From: Tricholoma matsutake
Lineage: Eukaryota > Basidiomycota > Agaricomycetes > Agaricales > Tricholomataceae
DNA length: 64,000 nucleotides
NCBI GenBank assembly: GCA_026075535.2
Contig: AP026544.2
Coordinates: forward strand, 3,658,001 to 3,722,000
Direction: 5' to 3'
Positions 10,565 through 18,320 of this stretch are shown here, piece by piece. The notes beneath the pieces were generated by a model, which had not been told where the DNA came from, made no database searches, and saw only the letters and a list, made by a program, of their open reading frames with translations. Within the stretch, counting starts at the first letter, position 1. Each line of letters starts with the position of its first letter. A program made the position numbers and the translations under genes.

Positions 10565-11007
10565 GAGACGACAACAAGTGGGGACACCCATGATGACACC
10601 CACCCCATGCCTACGAGCATCTGCTCATGGGGTGGTTCAGGGGGGAGAAGAATGGGGACAGGAGAGCGAGATGGCCAGGGGACAACCAGGGGAGAGATGA
10701 ACGCCACCAGAAGGCTGTTGGTTCAATTCCTGCTGTGCACACATTATTTTGTGAGACTTATAAGACTTTCTTGAAGACTGGAACTCGGACTTTACTTGGA
10801 CAGTACTTTAGAAGGTGTAAATAAATGCACAATTGATGTTGTCCAAGCAAAGTCCGAGTGCAGTCTGAGTGCAGTCCTCGGACTTTACTCGGACAACTTG
10901 GACAGTCTGAGTGTCTGAGCAGAGTCCGAGCAGAGTCCGAGTGTCCGAGTGTCCGAGCAGAGTCTGAGTGGAGTCTGCTCGGACTGGGGGGGGAGTGTAA
11001 AGTACTG

Positions 11008-11316
11008 GATAGCATTCCAGATTTGGTCTTTGCTAGGCATTTGACCAGTTGCATCTTTGACCTCATTCTGTATCTTGTCAATCATTTGCTCAGTTGCCCA
11101 GGAGTTTGGTGCATAAATAGCTAGGACTGTGAGCTTTGCTTCTCTACTCCATGTGATAATTACTAAGATGGCTCGGCCAGGTATTATCTCATGTTGTACT
11201 GTTTTTTTTGGTATCAAGAATTGCTTTATTTAGTATACTATTGTGATTCCAGCCTTTTGTGTTAGGCTTGTGGGGTCTGTGGATGTGATGATTTGTAGAT
11301 GTCTGCTGAATAGGTC
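11008..11316 (-). pseudogene. LINE D endonuclease, middle part
   Basis: The minus-strand frame reads HLQIITSTDPTSLTQKAG (11308 onward). After a stop it continues HEIIPGRAILVIITWSREAKLTVLAIYAPN, matching the core of LINE exonuclease/endonuclease/phosphatase domains (compare the intact-looking copy at 33013-32771). Codons then pass without the rest of the domain into sequence belonging near the C-terminal region. The segment lies exactly between elements I and III. Confidence 0.65.
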
Positions 11317-11859
11317 CAGTAATTTACACTGCCCCATATGTTCTGGGCAGATCTGTGTGGACTGTGCAGACGCCGTGCGGAGTCCAACCATCTGGTGACC
11401 AAAATGAAAAATTACACCCCTTTTGCCATGGACTCCACCCCAGTCCACACGGAGTCCGCCCCAGTCCACCCCAGTCCACATAAGTCCGTGAGTCCGCATA
11501 AGTCCATGCAGAGTCTGCATTAGTCCGCCCAGAGTCCACATAAGTCTGTGCTGAGTCTGCACTTGTAAGGGTCATTGCATAAACACTACTGACTAGCTTA
11601 CAGATACAAGGATCAACTACATGTCACTATCATCATCAGTGTCATATGATACGCACACTTTTTTGCCCTTCTTGGGCTTAGGTTCCTTCCCCTTGCTTCC
11701 CTTTCTCATTCTTCTTTTCAGTTGTTTTCGGCTCAGTTTTCTTCTTCTTGGCTTTTGTAGCCTCATCGTCTACTGTTGAGATGGCATGCTTACAGCCAGC
11801 AGGAGTCATCATGTCATTGGTAGCAGTACACAATTAAGATCAAATAAAATTTATTACCT

Positions 11860-12120
11860 GCATCCCTCACATCTAATGTGAGGGATAATACAATACAATT
11901 AACTACACAAAAAACACCCTCCCTCGCACCTTGTGCGAGGGGGAGTCCTACAAATATTTATTTACATACAAGACTCACCTGCGTCGGACGCGAGGGGAGG
12001 GCGACAATTATAAATAAAAGGAAAATCCCCTCGCCCACATGAAACACGGGCGAGGGGGAAGGCATTAATATGAATTTTAAAAAAACCCCTCCCAGGGCAA
12101 AATGCGGGGGAGGGGGCAGT
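11860..12120. repeat. Array of four CCCTCGC/GCGAGGG-type hairpins
   Basis: Short palindromes of the form CCCTCGC-loop-GCGAGGG recur every 40-80 bp in AT-rich DNA, at about 11862-11886, 11918-11944, 12026-12060 and 12085-12118. Comparable arrays lie in elements II, IV, V and VI. Terminator or structured-RNA roles are possible but not shown. Confidence 0.6.
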
Positions 12121-12447
12121 GTCTCATTGTGGTGCCCCCCGTCCTGTGTGCATCTCCGTGGTAAAGAAATAAGACAAGAAAAAAAAAACCTACAGCCCAA
12201 GGGACGTCGACGTCCCTTGGGCCCTCTTGCATCATGGTGGGTGCATCTTCCTGGTTGCATCGTCCCGGTGGGGGTTGTCCTGGGCAGCTTTCATCTGTTG
12301 CTGCTGTTGTCATTGTTGTCCTGCATGATTGCTGTCGTTGTGTCGTTCCCGTCGTCCTGTGTCCCATCGTGCTCCTCATCGTGCTCCCTGCTGTGTGTTC
12401 CCGTTGTCGTTCTCCTCGTCGTCATTGCCATTCCACCCACAATCTAC

Positions 12448-13247
12448 CCCCCGAGCAGTGGCTCATGGGGCTGGAGGCGGGTGGTGTGTCGTTGGCCCTG
12501 TCGTCATTGTCCGTCATGGTTGGTGGCTGTGCTTCGCATTCTGGGGGGTTCTGGTGCTGGTAGATGGTGGCGTCATTGTTGTTGTCGTCTGCACACACTC
12601 ACGATCCACCCTACGAGCAGGGGCTCGCAGGCATGGGGTGGGTGTGTTGGCTCATTTGCAGGTGGTGGTGTCATTACTAGTAGATTATAACCTAGAAAAC
12701 TAAAAAAACAAGTTAGTTAGTTTATAAAAACAAAAAGCAAATGAAAAAAAACTCACATAGGGCCCAAACGATGCGATCTGCATCGTTTGGGCCCGTGTTG
12801 GCTCGTTTGCGGGTGGTGGTGTCGTTACTAGTAGATTATAACCTAGAAAACTAAAAAAAATGAGTTAGTTAGTTTATAAAAACAAAAACCAAACAAAAAA
12901 ACTTACGTAGGGCCCAAACAACGTGATCTGCGTCGTTTGGGCCCACGTTGGCTCATTTGCGAGTGGTGGCATTGTTGCCAGTAGATTATAACCTAGAAAG
13001 CTAAAAAAACAGGTTAGTTAGTTTATAAAAACAAAAAGCAAATGAAAAAAACCTTATGTAGGGCCCAAATGACATGATCTGTGTTGTTTGGGCCAAGGGC
13101 ATCATTGCCAAGGGGTTAGGGGGGGGGGGTAGGTGGGTGCTTACCTGTTGGGTAGGCTGTGGGCATGTGTTACACATTTTTCATGGTCGGCGGTCTTGTC
13201 ATTGTCATTCCACCCACCATCCACCCCACGAGCAGTTGCTCGTGAGG
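12448..13247. repeat. GAGCA-TGCTC hairpins of element III
   Basis: Palindromes at about 12448-12470, 12609-12630 and 13225-13247 share a core GAGCANNNGCTC. Each is followed by a G-rich GGAGG/GGGTGG segment. The same class recurs six times in element I and several times each in II, IV, V and VI. Confidence 0.6.
12692..13094 (-). repeat. Three tandem hairpin + intron-like modules, element III
   Basis: On the minus strand, hairpins at 13061-13094, 12910-12944 and 12760-12794 (arms GGGCCCAAACGA-type) are each followed by an intron-like sequence. The best are 12906-12843 (GTAAGT ... CTAG) and 12756-12692 (GTGAGT ... CTAG), each with CTAACTAAC. The unit repeats about every 150 bp. The first copy has a decayed donor. 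Confidence 0.7.
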
Positions 13248-13512
13248 CTGGAGGTGGGTGGTGTGTTGGCGTTGTTGTGGGATTCTACTTGGGGGGGTTG
13301 AGCACATCAGTGTGACGTGGCACACGTACGGGGTTGCTGGGTGCTTACCACATGGGTATCCCCCTTCTGGGGTCTCCCAGTGTCCCTCTGCACCCTCCTA
13401 GCCCATGTCGACAGCCTCACATCCCATTTGAATGGGGAGGAGGGGATTGGGTGGCTGTGGGCATGCGTTATGCGTTTTTCATCGTGGCAGGTCGTCCCCA
13501 GTAGTAAACAAC

Positions 13513-13612
13513 CTAAAAAGCATAAAATACAATTAGTTCATTGATAAAAACAAAAAGAAAAAAGAAAAAAAACTTATCTGTGGCCCAGACGACAGTTGCC
13601 GTCATTTGGGCC
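13513..13612 (-). repeat. Fourth hairpin + decayed intron-like module, element III
   Basis: The hairpin 13582-13612 (GGCCCAGACGA / TCATTTGGGCC) is followed on the minus strand by ATAAGT instead of GTAAGT, and ends TTTTTAG near 13513. It is the same module with a lost donor. Confidence 0.5.
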
Positions 13613-13848
13613 TGCGTTCCATCCAGTTGGCTTGTTTGAAGGTGGTAGTGATGGTGGGAGTGGGCATGGGAATGGTGGTGGCGTGCGTGCACACAGTGGT
13701 GGTGGTGGTAGAGGGGAGGGGAGGGAGGGAGGTGGTGGCGTCGATGGTGGTGGTGAGTGATGAGCTGGGCTTGATGATGTGACTGTGTGCTTTGTCATAC
13801 AAAGCCAAACAGTGGTATGTAGTTGCATCAATGGCCACAAACAATAAT

Positions 13849-13921
13849 GGCTGCGTAGTGTAACGGTAATGCGTGTCTGTACTCTCTTACTTAGTCATGA
13901 GGCTACAGGTTCAAATACCAT
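13849..13921 (+). other. tRNA-like module, head end of element III
   Basis: A-box-like TAGTGTAACGGTAATG at 13856 and B-box-like AGGTTCAAATACC at 13907 are spaced as in a tRNA gene. It points outward to the right terminus. A close copy sits at 59469-59542 in element VI. It is not foldable as a normal tRNA by eye. Confidence 0.6.
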
Positions 13922-14216
13922 TTGTGACATTATTTGGCTAAGCTCAAATGGTCTGTTCGGATGCATGCGGACTGTCCTTGCTCATCCGACCTGGTTGATC
14001 ACAGATGCGGATGGAAGAAATCTGTGGACTCCGAGTAAAATACGTGGAATCCATGTTCGTCTGCATGGATCCGTGTGGACTGTCACACCCTGTTGCACAG
14101 CTAAAATGGTTTATTGTATGGATTGCAAATCTGCATGGAGTCCGTGCAGATCTGTGCAGAGTCCATGCAATTCCACACAGATCCGTGTGGAACATATGGG
14201 GCAGTGTAAAGACCTC

Positions 14217-14556
14217 AATAGGTCCTCAGTTTCCCTCCATTGGGTTTCATCCATGTGTGACTCTTGTATGGCAAGTATTACAATTTGTTGTTCTCTCATG
14301 AGTGGATTGATGTGTAGCCATTTGGTGTTCTGGTCTGATTGGCTGTAGCCTGTGATATTTAGAGATGCAACTTTGAGGCCTGCTCGGATTCTCTTCCCTT
14401 TTTTATGTTGTCTTGGTGGCAGGGTGGGGTTGTTATTTTGTTCATCTGGTTGTATCCTATCAGAACTTGGGATGTGGTCCTATTGCTCCTCTTCTAGTGG
14501 GTCTTCTCCTTTGGTGTTAGCATCCTGGTTTAACTCATTTTCATGTTTGCTGTTAG
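14217..14556 (-). pseudogene. LINE D ORF2 start and endonuclease N-terminus
   Basis: The minus-strand frame contains RAGLKVASLNITGY and ILAIQESHMDE. These are the first two conserved blocks of a LINE endonuclease (Asn in LNI, Glu in QES). The related copy at 33808-33020 carries the same blocks. The frame continues to the target duplication of element III at 14224. Confidence 0.65.
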
Positions 14557-14560
14557 GCAG

Positions 14561-14952
14561 TGTTAGGGCAACACCCACTATCTGCTAGCTAAGACCATGT
14601 GGGTTCTCTCTACAAGAAGGGGGTGGGATGCATGCACATGATGGGGAAATTGATGATTTTGATGTGAGGGGTTATTGATAGAATGGTTGGTTGAGAAAGG
14701 CATTTCACACCACAAGTATAGGTGGAATACCTAAGAGAACACAACTGGGGTCCCCCAGGCATATATTCAGGTTTATATACTAGGTTAAAAATATTGTATG
14801 TCGATGCACACATACATGCACATACATATGGATGCATGCAAAATAAAATTCTCACACTAGCATAATGTAGCAAAGTATAGTGAAGTGTAGCATAATTTGA
14901 CATAATGAAATAAAAATGAAAATTTATTAGGTAATGGGGCTGTTTCCTAACA
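14561..14952 (-). repeat. Gypsy-3 3' LTR
   Basis: 392 bp, TGTTAGG ... CCTAACA, same family as 717-1118. On the minus strand it is preceded by a polypurine tract AAAAGGGGGGTAA (14953-14965), which marks it as the 3' LTR of the element running down from 23203. Confidence 0.75.
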
Positions 14953-14956
14953 TTAC

Positions 14957-15095
14957 CCCCCTTTTATGCCTCAACTTCCAGGCAAGAAAATATTGTATCT
15001 GTCCCCTCCATGAAATTTTGGTAAGGCCAGAATTTCATCCCCTCTTACACCAATGCAATGCAGAGCATTTGGATTATGTTTAAAGAATTGGGTGA
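14957..15095 (-). pseudogene. Gypsy-3 polyprotein C-terminal tail
   Basis: The minus-strand frame reads FFKHNPNALHCIGVRGDEIL then ALPKFHGGDRYNIFLPGS and a stop. It joins the chromodomain fragment at 20694-20860 once gypsy-1 and one GGTGA are removed. The function of this tail beyond the chromodomain is unknown to me. Confidence 0.6.
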
Positions 15096-15800
15096 TGTCA
15101 AGAACCATTCCTCGCCTGATTGGAACCCGCATCCGTCTGACACCTTCCCGCACATTGAACCTGATTTTTGTCTATGTCTCCCGATTTCATTCCCAGCCGC
15201 CTTGCACTGCCCACACTGCTGTGCACCAGGCCACCTTGTACAGCATCCATGGCTGCCTTCCCAAGGCTGCCGTCTCTATTGCAAATTTGACTACAGATTC
15301 CTGTGCGGCTCCCGCTAGATAATTTATCTATGCAGTCGAGACACTGCCGCAGTCTTTGTTCCTGTTCCGCATTATTCCGGACTACAGTATTTAAGCTTAG
15401 TTAGTTTTGCCTTGTATTCCTCAGTTCGTATATTGACATAGACTCGACTTTAACTTGTCAATCTAAATCTCATTCTACTCCTACCTTTGTCCTCTAAGAG
15501 TCTGAACTCCATTCGACTCGACCTCTAGTCTCCCTCTGAAGTTCTAGTCTCATCTGAACTTAACCTAAGCCCCTCCGCACTCCTCCCCGCATTTACCTGC
15601 ACTTTCCTGCTCCTACCCATAAACTTTCAACTTGAAATTAGGACACCAGATGAGGTGAAGGGCACAGCTTCTTACAAGCTGAAGCCAAGTCCTTTCTGTT
15701 TCCCCTCCCGCAGAATCTGCATCGACCCGACAACTCCTGCTATTATCACCCACAGTGTCCAATTGGATTCCGACGAGCCCTCTTGGATCAGTTCTTAACA
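15096..15800 (+). repeat. Gypsy-1 5' LTR
   Basis: TGTCAAG ... TTAACA, 705 bp. The same family occurs as a solo LTR at 33939 and as both LTRs of gypsy-2. What follows (GTATATATGAACT) is not a recognisable tRNA primer site. Confidence 0.9.
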
Positions 15801-15843
15801 GTATATATGAACTCCCACTTCACTTGTCTCACCACACTCCTTC

Positions 15844-16188
15844 ATGACCCCTACCGACACTCTTTCCGGTAGCTCCCTGTCTAACCTCAGCTGGAAGGAC
15901 TCCATCAGTTCTTCGTCATCTACCAATCAATCCTCTTCAAACTCCACTCGGGGTAACTCCTCCAACCAGCAGTCTTCCGCGACAAAGAACACTTCCAAGT
16001 TGTCCATCTCTGATAAATTGGGGAAGAATGGCAAACTTACTGCAGAAGAACGAGAATGTCGCATGAGGGAAAGACTTTGTCTCTACTGTGGCGAAGAAGG
16101 GCATGTAGCAGGAAACTGCCTGAAATCTAAAGCCGCAAAAGCCCGTGCATCCGCTGTGATTCCCAAATCCGCGGACTCAGAAAAATAG
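15844..16188 (+). CDS. Gypsy-1 short Gag: Ser/Asn-rich region plus CCHC knuckle
   Basis: 114 residues beginning MTPTDTLSGSSL. A Ser/Thr/Asn-rich N-terminal half is followed by a basic Glu/Arg segment and one CCHC knuckle, CLYCGEEGHVAGNC (about residues 77-90). The normal retrotransposon capsid domain, some 150-200 residues that should precede the knuckle, is missing. The ATG lies only 43 bases after the LTR, so leader, primer site and capsid appear to be deleted together. Particles could form only if Gag were supplied by another copy. Confidence 0.8.
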   Translation: MTPTDTLSGSSLSNLSWKDSISSSSSTNQSSSNSTRGNSSNQQSSATKNTSKLSISDKLGKNGKLTAEERECRMRERLCLYCGEEGHVAGNCLKSKAAKARASAVIPKSADSEK

Positions 16189-16244
16189 TCCGCAACCCTC
16201 AGAAAACAGCCATTGGGGCTGGGGGTTGCATTGACCTTACCCAC

Positions 16245-17057
16245 TTGGCTGCCTACATTTGTCTCAATGTGTCCGCTCTTTCCGACCCTGACTCCCTAAC
16301 CATTCTTTTAACCTTTCCCAACTCTTCCGCCCCTTTCCAAACCCTTATTGACTCTGGCTCCTCCCACTGCTTCCTTGACTCCTCTTTTGTGTTGAATAAC
16401 CAACTCAGCACAGAATCCATTAACCCGATCAGATTACGACTCTTTGATGGATCTTGCAACTCCACCATAACTCAGGTCATTAAAGTTCTGATCACCTTTC
16501 CTACCGGTGAAGTGTTCAATTTGTCATTCTATGTAACCTTGCTTGACTCTTCCTGTTCCGCCGTACTCGGTCATAACTGGCTGAAGCAATACAATCTGTT
16601 GATTGACTGGTCTTCAAGCCAACTCGCTTTCCGCTCTGCAGATCATAGAGGTCCAGCACCCCTGACATCAGCTTTGCCCCCGAACCTTCTGGTAGAAATC
16701 CTAGACTCCTCCACACTTTCTGAACCCACCATTCCTCCCAAGTTTACACCCCCCGACATCTCTTTCATCAACACTGCTGCTTATGTGCATGCTAGCAAAC
16801 TTCCTGGGGCAGTAGCTTTTCAGATGACCTTCTCTCCAGAAGAATTATCTGCCCACTCTGCCCAATCCGCTAACCCATCCGACCTTTCCGATATTCTGCC
16901 CGAGTATCATGAGTTCACTGATGTCTTTAATAAGACTAAGGCAGACACCCTTCCTCCACATCATCCTTACGACCTCAAGATAGAGACGGATGATAATGCT
17001 CCCCCTCCTCCGGGTCACATGTATTCTCTCTCTCCCTCTGAATTAGAAGCCTTATGA
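16245..17057 (+). pseudogene. Gypsy-1 protease and linker, ending at a CGA-to-TGA stop
   Basis: The frame carries the aspartic protease motif LIDSGSSHCFLD (near residue 30) and the flap/second-half motif SAVLGHNWLKQYN (about residues 108-120). A linker rich in Pro and Ser follows, then DLKIETDDNAPPPPGHMYSL, the conserved stretch just before RT. The stop TGA at 17055 replaces the Arg codon seen in gypsy-2 (CGA at 54088-54090), a C-to-T change at CpG. Translation beyond is otherwise in frame. Confidence 0.85.
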
Positions 17058-18320
17058 GTCTTCATTGATGAAAACGTCTGCTCAGGTTTCATCTGCCCTT
17101 CCAAGTCTCCGCATGGCACTCCAATTCTCTTTGTCAAGAAGAAGGATGGTAGTCTCCGACTTTGTGTCGACTACCGAGGACTCAACCGACTTACAAAGAA
17201 AGACCTTCCCCTTCCTCTCATTTCTGACCTCCTTGACTCTCCCCGCAAAGCCCACTTATTCACCAAGATAGACTTGCGGCACGCTTATCACCTAGTCCAC
17301 ATCGCTGATGGTGATGAGTGGAAAACTACTTTTCATGCCTGCTATGGATCCTTTGAGTGGTTGGTGGTTCCCTTTGGACTCACCAATGCACCCGCAGCTT
17401 TCCAGTGGTTCATGAACAACATCTTCAGTGACATGCTGGATGTTTGTGTCATCGTATACCTCGATGACATCCTAATCTATTCAGATGACAAGTCCCAGCA
17501 CGGGGCTCACGTTAAAGAAGTCCTCCACCGTCTCCGGAAAAATGGACTTTACGCCTCTCCACAGAAATGTGAGTTCCACAAAGACACCGTCGAATATTTA
17601 GGTTTCATCCTTTCACCGGATGGACTGCGGATGTCCAAGGATAAAGTCAAAACCATGCTTGACTGGCCCAATCCTAGGAAAGTTAAGGATATACAATCCT
17701 TCTTAGGCTTTTGCAACTTTTACTGCTGCTTCATTAACGGCTATTCAGACATTGTCATTCCACTCACCCGCTTGACACAGAAATCCGCATCTTGGGACTT
17801 CAACAAGAAGTGCTGTGACGCCTTTGAAAGGCTCAAACAAGAATTCACTCACGCACCCATCTTAACTCAATGGGTACCCGACTCACAGATGGTACTTGAA
17901 ACCGATGCTTCCAACTATGCCCTAGCTGCTATCCTTTCGGTTTACACTGCGGATGGAGAAATCCATCCGGTAGCTTTTCATTCCCGCTCCTTCAATCCCG
18001 CTGAACTAAATTATGACACCCATGACAAGGAACTCTTGGCCATCTTTGAAGCCTTCAAACACTGGTGGCAGTACTTCGAGGGTTCCGCAAACCCAGTTGA
18101 TGTGGTCACTGACCACAAAAATCTTGAGTACTTCAGCACTACCAAGTTGCTCACCCACCGCCAGGCCCGTTGGTCTGAGTACCTTTCCCAGTTCAATCTC
18201 GTCATCCACTTCCACCCCGGAAAATTAGGGGCCAAGCCAGATGCGCTCACTAGACGTTGGGATATCTACCGCAAAGGGGGAAATAGCGACTTCGCCTCCA
18301 TAAACCCAACCAACTTCTGA
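17058..18320 (+). pseudogene. Gypsy-1 reverse transcriptase and RNase H
   Basis: After the stop the frame continues [15 protein letters not shown], then [20 protein letters not shown], then [15 protein letters not shown]. The catalytic [10 protein letters not shown] follows at about 17456, and the thumb and RNase H parts ([22 protein letters not shown]) come next. Compared with gypsy-2 three bases (one codon) are lost in KKD-LPLP. The stop TGA at 18318 again stands for CGA. The RT active site is intact, but the protein could not be made in one piece. Confidence 0.88.

Larger units (their letters stand above)
9099..11007 (+). mobile_element. Element I: TIR element with hairpin/intron array (head left)
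   Basis: The left terminus reads GAGGTCTTTACACT followed by C9. The right terminus, reversed, reads CAGTACTTTACACT followed by a C-run. The element is flanked by GATAGCATT at 9090-9098 and 11008-11016 and interrupts LINE D. Inside, in order, are GTCCGAG-type subterminal repeats, an outward tRNA-like module, three hairpin/intron modules, several GAGCA-TGCTC hairpins, a 16-bp purine-rich tandem repeat, a B-box remnant, and right subterminal repeats. There is no transposase frame. The long leucine/proline-rich frames here are artefacts of low-complexity DNA. An 8-9 bp duplication suits hAT or KDZ transposases. Confidence 0.75.
11317..14216 (-). mobile_element. Element III: TIR element with hairpin/intron array (head right)
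   Basis: The left terminus is CAGTAATTTACACTGCCCC. The right terminus, reversed, is GAGGTCTTTACACTGCCCC; both continue into CATATGTTC. The 8-bp duplication AATAGGTC is perfect (11309-11316 and 14217-14224). From the left it holds GTCC-type subterminal repeats (11420-11560), AT-rich DNA with short inverted repeats (11860-12120), GAGCA-TGCTC hairpins, four hairpin/intron modules on the minus strand, an outward tRNA-like module, and right subterminal repeats. No transposase frame is present. It is nested in the LINE D endonuclease. Confidence 0.8.
8500..14556 (-). mobile_element. LINE copy D, internally deleted and interrupted twice
   Basis: Minus-strand remains of one LINE read from right to left: endonuclease start (14556-14225), endonuclease middle (11308-11008), and C-terminal cysteine-rich region (9098-8660). 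Removing elements I and III with their duplications makes these parts collinear. The endonuclease middle then runs straight into the tail region, so the reverse transcriptase was already missing before the two insertions. The 3' end lies near 8500. Confidence 0.6.

Noticed and set aside
9632..10707. Long minus-strand frames rich in Ser, Leu and Pro in elements I and II
   Set aside because: They arise from the 16-bp purine repeat and low-complexity hairpin DNA, occur in several frames at once, and lack protein-like composition.
12070..12703. Plus-strand frames of 109-206 residues in element III
   Set aside because: Several frames are open together in low-complexity GT-rich DNA. No domain is seen and the sequence varies between sister elements.
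717..14952. One retroelement bounded by the two TGTTAGG LTRs
   Set aside because: Both LTRs are on the minus strand, but the left one is followed outward by a gag start and the right one is preceded by a polypurine tract. They belong to two elements.
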